Assembly: GCA_001643675.2 (NCBI GenBank)
Contig: LSRY02000035.1
Coordinates: 558,001 to 622,000 of the forward strand
Reading direction: 5' to 3'
DNA: 64,000 bases
Source: Monocercomonoides exilis
Lineage: Eukaryota; Preaxostyla; Oxymonadida; Polymastigidae
The position numbers and the translations under genes were made by a program. Below the pieces are notes generated by a model. The model had not been told where the DNA came from. It saw only the letters and a list, made by a program, of their open reading frames with translations, and ran no database searches. Of this stretch, positions 11,717 to 22,500 are shown in pieces. How positions within the stretch are numbered: position 1 is the first letter of the stretch; each line of letters starts with the position of its first letter.

Positions 11717-14505
11717 ATGCCAAAAGTTCTGATAATTGTCAGAGGAACCGATGAGACATTGACAGGGAAAAATCGAGTTTATGTAAATCCCAAAGTTATG
11801 AAGGAGTTGGCAGAAGGATTTGATGCAACAGGTGCGATGTTTCCAACTGTTGAATTGGTTGCCCAGTCACCTGAATTGAAAGAAAAAAGGTTACTATACC
11901 AAATGGACGTATCGCATACATGTCCTGAAAATGGAATTATTTTGAATAGTTGTCAAAGAAAGCTTCTTGGAGCAGAAGGAGCACAAGTGTTAATTCGCCG
12001 AGTTTCTGTTGCTTCAATACCTCCTGCTGATTCTGTGATTTTTTTCATGCAACGTCTTGGACGTGCAATTGTGGATACAACATTTAATGTCACGGAGATG
12101 AAGAAACTTGCACACGTATTATATGATACACAAATCCTGTCTGAGGGTCAAATTATAATTTTTAAATTTAACGGAAATTCTTTGCAGTTAACTGTTAAGA
12201 GATATGAAGTTTTACCTTCGCTTGTTGAAGCAAATGAAAAAGAAGCACTTGTCTCACAATTGATGCCTGGGAGAAATCTTGGACCAGAACAAGTAAAATT
12301 TGTTACTTTGGATGCTACGACTTCGATTGATTTTGAAGCTCCACCAGATCCAAAAATGAAACTTGTTGGTGCGCGTGTTGGGTTTGTTTTGTTTTTTGAT
12401 TCATTTCGTATTATAATATTTTTTGTTTTAAATATCTTTACTTATTTTTTTTTTCTGATAAAGTTTGGATATCTTTAAAAAGGGGATCACACCTAAAGAA
12501 CTAGGGATTGGAGGTCTTTCGAAACAGCTTGGAGTTCTTTTCCGTCGAGCATTTATTACTCGAGCAATTAGTGCAGAAGAAGCAGCATCTTTAGATGTGC
12601 AGCACATCCGTGGTGTCTTGCTGTATGGACCGCCAGGAACAGGAAAAACGCTTATTGCTCGGCAGATTGGGAAAATGCTGCACACACGTGAACCGAAGAT
12701 TGTTTCAGGACCGCAAATTCTGAACAAGTTCGTGGGGCAGTCTGAAGAGAACATTCGGGAGCTGTTTGCTGATGCTGAAAAGGACCAGGCAGACAACGGC
12801 GAGGCTTCTGATTTGCATCTTATCATTTTTGATGAACTGGATGCTATTTGCAAGGCAAGAGGTTTGGAAATTGCAGATAATTGAATTATTTTTGAATTAA
12901 ATAACTGTTTTTTTTTATATTTTTCAATTTTTCTTTTGATTATGTTTATATAAAAATTACTTAATTTGATGTATGGCGAAAAACAATAAATAAAATCAAT
13001 GAATAAAATCACTAAACGAATTGCCACACAAATAAATGTTTCAACAACAACAACAAGGCTCGACCTCTGGCGGGACTGGTGTTGGGGACTCTGTTGTGAA
13101 TCAGCTGCTGGCGAAGATGGATGGAGTGAACAGCCTCAACAACATCATCGTGGTGGGTATGACCAACCGAATGGACATGATGGACCCAGCGCTTCTTCGC
13201 CCAGGGCGTTTTGAGCTGCACATTGAGGTGTCTCTGCCGGACGAGAAAGGCAGACAGGAGATTCTCGACATCCACACGAGCGTCATGCGGAAGGGCGGGC
13301 ATTTGGCACCTGACGTTGACTTGGCACACATCGCAGCCATCACAAAGAACTACTCAGGCGCTGAGCTTGCTGGCGTGGTGAAAGCTGCGCTGTCGAGGGC
13401 GATTGACCGCAAAATCAACATCGAAGAGAAGTTTGGGCTGACGAAATCGACGTCTTCTGCTTCGTCCAGCGCGTCGAGTGCAACGGCCAGCTCTTCCACA
13501 ACGCCTTCCTCAGCCAGCCGGCCAGGGGAAGCCGGAGGAGAGAAGGATGTGCCGATCATTGTGTGCCAGGAGGACTTCATTGAAGGTGTGGGAGAGGTCA
13601 TCCCGCAGCTCGGGGCAGAGGAGTCGTCAATCACCCGGTTCATCGAAGGCGGCATCGTCGACTACGGCCCCCGCTGGCGTGCTCTTTATGAGGAGGTGTC
13701 GAAGCTGCTGAAGGTGGATCCCACAGCCACGCGCAACCGCTGGACGAAGTCGCTTCTGCTGGCTGGGAAGTACGGCGTGGGGAAGACAGCGCTGGCTGCG
13801 CTCGTTGCGAAGGAGAGCGGGTATCCGTTTGTGCGCATTCTGACACCCGACTGGCTGAACTCGAAGGCCACCGACACAAACGGCATTGCCTTTGCGCTCA
13901 ATGCAGTGTTCCAAGACGCGCTGAAGTCGCCGCTGTCGCTGGTGGTGATTGACAAGCTGGAGTCGTTCATCAAGTTCACCAGCCATGCGAGCTACAACCA
14001 GGTGATAGCGCAGCTGATCGACGACTGGCTGGGGGTGATCCCGCCAGAGGGGCACAAGCTGTTCATCATCGCAACCACCTCGCGCTACGACGAGCTCTGC
14101 GGAAGAGACGGCGGGCTGCGCATGCTGCAGGCGAATGCAGCGTACAGCAGACTGCTGCGTGAGCAGAAGGAGCGCGGAGAAGAGCCGAAGGAAAGGAGCA
14201 CCCCGAAAGGATCAGCTGTTCTGCGGTCTGACTGGATGAGTGGCACCATCCTGGCTGGCTATCGGTCGGTGGTTGCTGTGCCTGGCCTCTGCGACGAGGA
14301 TGAGGTGAGTGCTGTGCTGGAGTCGCTGAACCCCAGCTGGCCAGAAGGGAAAGCCGCAGCCATCGCGAAGCAGATGGTGGATTTGCTTAGCGGTGAAATT
14401 CCAATAAAGACTATCATAAACGCCAATGACGATGCCAAAGCTGATAATCCTGATGACTCTTCGAGTATCTTTATGGAATGCTTTGAGCGTTATCTTGAAA
14501 TGTGA
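11717..14505 (+). CDS. NSF: Vesicle-fusing ATPase NSF/Sec18 (AAA+)
   Basis: Three exons, 11717-12381, 12464-12861 and 13058-14505 (introns of 82 and 196 bp with donors GTTTGT and GTTTGG), give 836 residues against about 740 in animals. An N-terminal double-psi-barrel-type region (about 1-210) is followed by the D1 AAA+ domain with Walker A GPPGTGKT (about 277-284), Walker B IIFDELD (about 343) and the second region of homology ending [10 protein letters not shown]2 has Walker A GKYGVGKT (about 590-597) and a Walker-B-like [11 protein letters not shown] hexamers, recruited by alpha-SNAP, disassemble SNARE complexes after membrane fusion, at the cytosolic face of the secretory pathway. A Ser/Ala-rich insert of about 35 residues lies between D1 and D2. 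The start is the ATG at 11717; an in-frame TTG six bases upstream is unlikely. Exon 3 is visibly richer in G and C than exons 1 and 2. Confidence 0.95.
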
Positions 14506-14808
14506 TTCTTTTAAAATAAATCTCAAAAGATTCGTTTATATTTTAGATAAAAAATTTTTTGTTGAATTTTATTCGAGTGTCTAACTATATTAATCTTTTT
14601 CATTGATATTAAGCCTCAATCATAATTTCTTTTTAGTTTAAATGCGTGTTTTTTGCATATATTAAAATAATAACTTGACAAATTATTTAAAGTACTTATC
14701 AATTTTATTTCATGTATTAATTTTTGCTATTGTGTGTTTCGCAGGATGAGGTTATTATTTGTATTAAAATCATTTATGATCAAATTTTCCATAATTATAT
14801 CATTTTAT
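14506..14808. other. AT-rich spacer between NSF and FKBP genes
   Basis: About 300 bp, AT-rich. The last 63 bases (14746-14808) are in frame with the FKBP gene and could encode a hydrophobic N-terminal extension starting at ATG 14746, but composition and the usual cytosolic form of the protein argue for the later ATG. Confidence 0.4.
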
Positions 14809-15753
14809 ATGTCTGGTTGGAAGCCACGTGAAATCGAACCAATTCTTATAGAAGCGGGAGAAATCGATTGCTGGACGCCTGACCCATGCAAAGTTGTTAA
14901 AAAAATCATTCGAGAAGGTTCTGGAGATCGTCCTAGCAAAGGAATGAATGTTAGAGTTCATTATGTTGGAACTTTGACTGATGGAACAGAATTCGATTCG
15001 TCAAGAGAAAGGAAAAAGGTTTTCGAATTTAACATTGGAGAAGGAAAAGTTATAAAAGGATGGGATATTGGAATTGCAACAATGCAAGTTGGAGAAATTT
15101 CGATTTTTAAGATTGCCCCAGATTATGCATATGGAGTGATGGGAAAAGAACCAAAAATTCCTTCAAACGCTAATCTTATTTTTAATATAGAAATGATTGC
15201 TTTCTTTCCCACTCCTACTTCAATCGAAGAGAAGATGGCATACGGAATTGAGAGGCGCCTTCAAGGGAATGATTTTGTGCAAAAGGAACTTTGGGATTAT
15301 GCTGGCGATCAATACGAAAGAGGAATTGAAATGTGCGAGAATATTGAATGTGCCTCTGATCTGATGAAAGCGGAACATATCAAGCTCATGCAAGCACTCT
15401 TTCTAAACAGAGCACTGTGCTATTTGAAGGTTGGAGCATTTAAGGAATGTATTGATGATTGCACACGTGCTTTGAAATACAATCCCAAAAATGCAAAGGC
15501 ATATTTTCGTCGTGGATCTGCATACAAAGGACAGAGAGAATGGGATGCAGCAATCGCAGATTTCACAAGGGCAGCAAAAATTGCTCCAAACGACAAGACA
15601 ATAAGAGATGAACTTTCATTTGTTATGGATATTAGACAGAAGGAAACGGCAAAACAAAAAGCTACATATACAACATTATTTGAGAAAATGAAGGAGGAAA
15701 ATGAAGAAGAATCAGGAGAAAAGAAGGAGGAAAGAAAAGAGGATGAAAAATAA
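14809..15753 (+). CDS. FKBP-type peptidyl-prolyl isomerase with C-terminal TPR domain
   Basis: A single exon of 314 residues from the ATG at 14809 (MSGWKPREIEP). The FKBP domain covers roughly residues 28-117: VHYVGTLTDG, FDSSRERKKVFEF, VIKGWDIG and APDYAYG retain the Tyr, Phe-Asp, Trp and Tyr positions that line the FK506/proline pocket, so isomerase activity is expected. A TPR region follows (LNRALCYLKVGAFKECIDD, then AYFRRGSAY), with Asn, Lys and Arg at positions expected of a carboxylate clamp that binds Hsp90/Hsp70 C-termini. The tail is Glu/Lys-rich. This is the architecture of FKBP4/5-like co-chaperones, with one FKBP domain where animal FKBP51/52 have two. An upstream in-frame ATG at 14746 would add a hydrophobic 21-residue leader; if real, the protein would be secretory or membrane-bound. 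Confidence 0.9.
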   Translation: MSGWKPREIEPILIEAGEIDCWTPDPCKVVKKIIREGSGDRPSKGMNVRVHYVGTLTDGTEFDSSRERKKVFEFNIGEGKVIKGWDIGIATMQVGEISIFKIAPDYAYGVMGKEPKIPSNANLIFNIEMIAFFPTPTSIEEKMAYGIERRLQGNDFVQKELWDYAGDQYERGIEMCENIECASDLMKAEHIKLMQALFLNRALCYLKVGAFKECIDDCTRALKYNPKNAKAYFRRGSAYKGQREWDAAIADFTRAAKIAPNDKTIRDELSFVMDIRQKETAKQKATYTTLFEKMKEENEEESGEKKEERKEDEK

Positions 15754-16566
15754 TCTCCTTAACTTGTGTGTCTTGTATTATTTTTGCGTATAATTATTCT
15801 ATATAATTATTTCTTATCGTTCGTTTTTCATTTCATAATTATATATTTTTTGATTGAATTTAAATTTTAATTAAAAACGAAATACTTATAAATTTTTTTA
15901 AACTTTCAAAGATCATAATGCCAAACAATTTTCATAAAATAATTTTAGGAAGAAAGATGCACACAATATGAAGCTAAATGGGAGATTCTTTTTGAATTCA
16001 AAAAAAAAAAAAGAATTCTTCAAATTTTTCTGATATTCAGATTCCAGTGCTAATTTCTTACCATTTTCTTGTTGTTTTTCTTTTTACTTTTTTTAACATT
16101 CTGCGATTAGAAACGCTTTAAACGTTTTTGAAAAAGATTTTTTCATACCATACCGAATTCCAACATTTTGATCAACTTTGAATAGACAACAATGCGATAC
16201 AAAAATGAATGCTTCCAATCATCTTCATTCCTCCATCCATCTTGTGCAACATTTAATATTTGATGAAAAAAAATGATTTTTTATTAACTTTTTCTGCTTT
16301 CATGTCACAGCAAGTCAGACATTATAATGTTTTCAAATATATATATATAAACGAAAAAGGTTCAAAATAGCTTTTTAGAACAAAATTCAAAAGAAAAAAT
16401 AATACATCCCATTTTTTGTATTTTTTGATCATTATTGAATGAATAATGTGCCAAAAAACTTTTCAAACAAATTGTTCTTGGATGCATCTGAACAGCTTTT
16501 CAACATTATATCATTGACAAAAACAATGGTTGAATAGTTCACTCATCACCCATATTCAAATACAAA
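15754..16566. other. Intergenic region upstream of the intact surface-protein gene
   Basis: About 810 bp, strongly AT-rich, with a pure A run near 16000-16012 and a short alternating TA run near 16340. It must contain the 3' UTR of the FKBP gene and the promoter of the surface-protein gene at 16567. I see no coding frame, RNA gene or inverted repeat in it. Confidence 0.55.
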
Positions 16567-19500
16567 ATGAGTTTCCTGCTTTTTATTGTCTGGATAGCGT
16601 TGCTTTACAGCTTTGAGATTATTGATGAACATGAGATTAACGACTTGAAATTCAATGCTGATTCTCAAAATGTTCATATTATGAATCAAGGATTGCTCTT
16701 CAATGTTTTAGACGAAACAATTGGTAAACGTGATTTCCAAGGTGTAAATACAAAAAATAATACAAATGAAGACAAAACTGCCTGCATTGATGTCAAAGCA
16801 AAAAGATCTATTCAACAGCAAGTAGAATGCTTTGCCAAAGAAAAAAGCAGTGTTTCAAATGATATGGATTATCATTTGGTGAATGATAAGAGTCAGTTGA
16901 AGATTATTCGTGATTCGAAAAGTGTTTTTCACAATCCAAGATCCACCGTGATGACGATGGTCAATTTTGGAAATTCGAGTTGTGAAATGAAATATTTGAT
17001 GCTTATCAAAGAAAAGAGAAGATCTGTCATCATTATCAACGACTTGTCCACAGTTTTTATTCATTGTTGTTCAATCCATCAAAGAGAAGCATTAAGTGAT
17101 TATTTATTCACACTGAATGAAGGACATTTGATTCTGAGTAACACTTCTTATTTGAGTGCTGAATTTGCTGAAATTATTGAACCATTTGTTGGTTGCGATA
17201 AAATGAGTTCAGAGAAAATGAAAAAAGACTTGAAAATCATTGATTCTGATTTTTCTTCATTTTCTCTTGGAAGATCAACTTCTCTTTTGGCAAGCACAGA
17301 CATTTGGAAAATATCAGTTTTCAACTGCCATTTTTCGAATATCTCACAAAGTGCAAGAATCCAAAACAATCAAAGCTCGATAGGCAACTCGAAAAATGAT
17401 TATCGTTTCGAGGGATGTTTTGTGGAAAAAGTTGAGTCACCACTTGGAGGAGGATTGGTTGAAGGGATGCGATCAGAATATAATCATTTTTTGGCTCTGA
17501 ATTCGTCGTATTCTCAATGCGTTCGGAGAGATAATGCAGATCCAGTGATTGGAAACAAAACAATGAAAAGACAAGCAATCTCATCTGGAGATGCAACATT
17601 TGTGGATTGTGATTTCAACAACCTTTCAACTGAAAATTCATCAAACACAAATGGTGGTGCAATTCTTTTCTCTTCTTCTGGAATCTTAAATGTCACCTTG
17701 TGTAAATTTCATTCATGTCACAGCAGTTATTGTGGTGGAGCAATTTCATCAAGACAATCCGGAAAGAATTTCGCAGTCACATCATCTAAGTTTGATTCTT
17801 GCACAGCAGAAGCTTCAGGCGGATGTATAGATTTTTATTATGTTTCGACTGTTTCAATGAAGAGTATGAATTGTTCAAATAGTTCAACAAAACACGTTGG
17901 AGGAGGAATATTCTTTGATCACAATGAATATCAAGGGCTTGTTGAGAATTGTCATTTTTATTGCTGCAGAAAGAACACAACACAATATAATGGAGGTGGA
18001 GATGTTGGATTTTATAGAAATGGAACTGCCATTTTATCTGATTGTTCATTTTGTGGAGGATACAGCGAGAAAAATGGAGCAGGAGTTGGTTGGTTGGAAA
18101 TGACAGGAATCAGTGATTCTCAGATTAAATTTTGTTTCTTTTCAAATAACACGGCAGTAAATCTGGGGCACGATGTTTATGTTGCTGAGGGATGGACAAA
18201 CATCAATGAAAATTCGTTTGTGTATTGTCGTTCAAGCACAAGTGCAAGCAGCAACCGAGTGGTCAAAGGAGAAACAGGATACGACAATTGGGTTCCAAAG
18301 ATCTTCTTCAACCCAGTATTTGTGAACTCAATGGAAGGACTGGATCACATGGCCTGTGGGTTTGTGAGAGCAGGAGATGAATATGGAAGGAGATGCAAAA
18401 CAATCGAGTTTGGAATGAGTGTGTTGGATGGTGATAGAAGCAGCAATGAAGTGATCATTGAGTTTGGGGATTATGAAGAAAACAAAATTGATGTTGGAAA
18501 AATGAGGATTGCATTTGAGGGGAAAGACAAAGCACAAGTGGTTGTTTTCAACAGATCACCAAATGGAGAATCGTTGGTGGCCATTGGCACAGGAGAAGGA
18601 AGTTTCAGAAAAATCACATTTGTTTGTGGAGAGAATCCATCGTCTCATTTGATGGAAGTGTTGGCAGAAGAAGGGATGTTGAAATTGGTTGAGTGTGTGA
18701 TCACCGCATTGAATAACGAAGAAGGCTGTGTTTTCACAGCATCGCTGATGATTGTCCAAAAGGGATCTGTCAGTTTTGATTCTGTTGAGATCAATGGAAT
18801 ATCGTTTTCATCTGTTCCAGCATTCGAGATCAGAGGTGAAAGCTCACTGTCTTTCCAGATGAACAATGTTGATGCACATGGTATTTCTCGAGCGAGTGGA
18901 GATGGGAGTGTGATTTGTGGGAATCTGGTGAATGGGATGAATGTGAATATTTCAGGGGGAATGATGAGGAACTGCGAGTGTGAGGATGGGTGTGGAGGAG
19001 GGATGTGGATTCAACTGGATGAATGCTCGAAGATGGAGATCGGGAATGTCTCAAGTGAAGGTGCTGATGATAATGTGGATTGTGTGACATTCAGCAGTTG
19101 CAGCTGTGTGGGGAAGGGAAATGGAGTTGGACGATATGGCGGAGCTATTTATCTGGATGTTGTTGATGAGGGTTGTGCTTTTTGCATCCATTGTGCTCGT
19201 TTTGAGAATTGCCAAGCAGAGAAAGGGAACAACATATTTGTGAATGCAAAGTGTCTGAGAGATGTTGTGAATCACATCACATTTCGTTTTGAGTGTGAGG
19301 GGATGATAGACAGTGACTTATTGGGATTTGAGGATGGGTGCAGGGAGGAGTGTGTGCCACTTCTTCCATTTTTGATGGAGGCTGGGGATGTTGGATTTGT
19401 GGGAGGAGAGAAAAGCTTGGACTTCAGCAGATGCGGAATGGAGCAGTATCCGTGCTCATCGATCAACAAAGTGGTTGAGTTGTGGTATGGGGCTGTGCCA

Positions 19501-22500
19501 CGAACAATCCGAATCAAAAATGGATTTGTGCTCTGTGAAGAGGTTGTGATGGAGAGCCAGTTTTGGAATGTGACAGGCACAATTGGAGACACTGCTGTTG
19601 AGGTTGTTGTGCCTCCTGCTGCTCTGTTTGACTCAGAATGTGTGATCAGAGTTTCATCAGAAGCATTGCTGAAAGATATGTGCTTTTCGCTTCCATCAGC
19701 ACTTTCTCCAGCCTCTTCATTCATCCTTTCCTCTTCAAATGCTTTGAGTGTCAGTGATTGCTCAATTGAGCCTGCCATCGGAAACTCACTGAATGAAATC
19801 GAATTCTGTGTTTTTCAGATTGATGGAGGAGTTCTGCACATGACAGGCTTCTCGAACAAAGGATCATTAAACACCTTGTCAGATCCAATAATCAGATGTG
19901 GCGGAGAATGTTCAGCTGTATTTTCAAATTGTGTTCTGACTGGAATTTCGAGGAGAAATGGAGGAGGAAGCTGTTTGGAAAGAATATGTGAGGAAAGTGA
20001 AAGTGAAAGTGAGAGTGGAGATGCTTCTGTTGCTGTTGTTATTGTTGTTTCTGGTTGCACATTCAGTGAATGTTGTGTTGAAGAGAAAGATGAATGTGGT
20101 GGAGGAATGAAGATTTCGATCAACAAAGATGAAGAGGTTGTGATAAATGGGTCAACCACGTTTGATGGATGCAAGTCAGAGAATGAAACAGACTCAAATG
20201 GAAGAGGAGGAGGGGTGATGATATCTGTTGGAAGTGGAGGGAGCTTGAAGATGAAGGAAGTGAAGTTTGAAGGATGTGAAGTGCCATCAGGTGAGAGTGA
20301 TGAGGTGGGGAGAGGAATGGGAGGAGGGATGTTTGTTGAACTTCCCAATGAATTGGGAACATTCATTTTGGAAGGAATGATATTTGAGGGATGCAAAGCC
20401 TGGAAAGGGAATAATGTGTTTGTTTCAGGATGGAATCTGAGAGAGATTGTGAATAAGGAGCATTTGAAATGGGAGATGAGTGATGAGGAGTTGAGGTCAT
20501 TGGATGAGTTGTGTGGATGGGAGAGGAAGACAACAGGAGAGGGATATGTGATTCCACTTGTTGTGTATTTGTGGTCAAATTGGAGCGAGATTGGGTATGT
20601 TTCGAAAGAGAAAGGAGGAGACTTCAGCGGGTGTGGGTATTCAGAAGCACCATGCTCATCAATCAATCACTTGATATCGCTGAGATATGGAACACTTGGA
20701 GGAAGTGAATCACATGTGATAATTGTTGATTTAGTGCTCCTTCAAAATTCATTGCGTTTGATTCAGACAGATTCAGATACACCAAAAATATCAATAGAAG
20801 GAGAAGAAAATGGAACAGTTTTGAGGATTGAAGAAGAAAAGGAAATAGATGGAGAAAATGGAGAGGCAATGGTTGCTTCGGAAGTGATTCTCTCATTTGT
20901 GAATGTTTCATTTTCTCTTCCAAATGTGCTTGTCCACTACCTGGCATTCCTCAAATCATCATCAATGAATGGTGCCCTTTCTGTGAAAAGCTGCTCATTT
21001 GTTGGTGGAGATGCTTCAAAAGTAACGGATTTCTGCTTGGTGAAAGTGGATGAAGGAAGTGTGGTAATTGAAGATTGTACTCTGAAAGAATTCCATTTTT
21101 CGCAAGGTTTTGTGGAATTGTCTTCAGATGTGAAAGTGGCAGATGTGATGAATCTGTCGATCACCAACACAAGCATTTCGGGAAGGAGTCTGATTTCGCT
21201 CAGTGAATCTGCACTCTCATCAGCCAGCTTATTGAAAGAAGCAAAGATGCTGATAGGGAAAAAGGATGGAGATGGAGTGATATTGCTGAGCATCAACAGC
21301 TCGTCATTCACAAGCATCACATGCAATGATAGCAGAGCCACTGTTCTGAATGGTGGCTCATTTGATGGTGGAATGAAGTGCTGTGTAGAGAAGTGTGTGA
21401 TGACAAAGTGTCAGAGTGAATGGAGCGAAGAGGGAGGAGGGATGAAAGTGAATTTGAAGAGCAGAGTGAGTGAGTTGAGAGTGAGTGGCTGCTCGTTTGG
21501 GATGTGCATTTGTTCCACAGTGAAGGGGAGAGGAGGAGGGCTGATGGTTGATGCATCTGGCTTGGATAGAGTACAAGCAGATACAGGAGATGCACTGCCT
21601 TTGGGAATAATGATCGAGAGCACCAGATTCACAATGAATGATGCGCTTGTGGGGAAGGATGTGTTCATCTGGTGCAAGTGGATTGAAAAGCAGATCAATG
21701 AGAAGCTGTTCTCGCTGGACTTCAGCCAGGATGCTCTGAAGTCGAACAACTCGATTTGTGGAAGCGATGAAGAGAAAACAGATATTGATTTGATCCCGCT
21801 GATCACATTCTATTATGGGCAGCAGGTGTTTGTGAAAGCGATTGGTAGGGATATCAGGCAGTGTGGAGAGCAGACGAATCCGTGTAAAAGCATCAGCTGC
21901 AGTGTGGATCACATTCAAAGAGGTGTTGCAAATATTGTTTTTATTGATGAAGAAGGGATGATTGGAGGAGAATGTGAAATTGGAGATTTGAGTGTTAAAT
22001 CAATGAAGAAGTCGAAGGCGACAGTTCATTTCAATGCAACAATTCAAGAGATAGGAAACGAAGGGAGCATGATCATGTTTGTGAATGAGTGTGTTGTGGA
22101 GATGTGTGTGCTTGAATTTTGGGGGTTGTATGAAGCAAATCACAGAAGCATAATGAAAGTGAAGAACGGGACAACTGTAATGAGAGAATGTGAATGCTTG
22201 TCATCCACAACTGAATTGGTCATTAACAATATTGTGATGGCAGTCGAAGGTGGAAAACTGGAGATGGACAAGTGTGCATTCACGAGAATGAAATTATGTG
22301 TGCCTTTGATAGAATTTGTTGGGGAATCTGAAGCAACCATTTCAGAAACAAATATTGATTGTTTGGAATTAGAGGGAAATATGATTGAAGTTGAAGATAG
22401 AGCAAGAGTGGAGATGAAGGAGATGGATATTCAGAACATCACTCTCTCAAGAGGTGGAAGTGCTGTGCATATGCAGAACTTGGCGAAGAATGAGGTTTTA

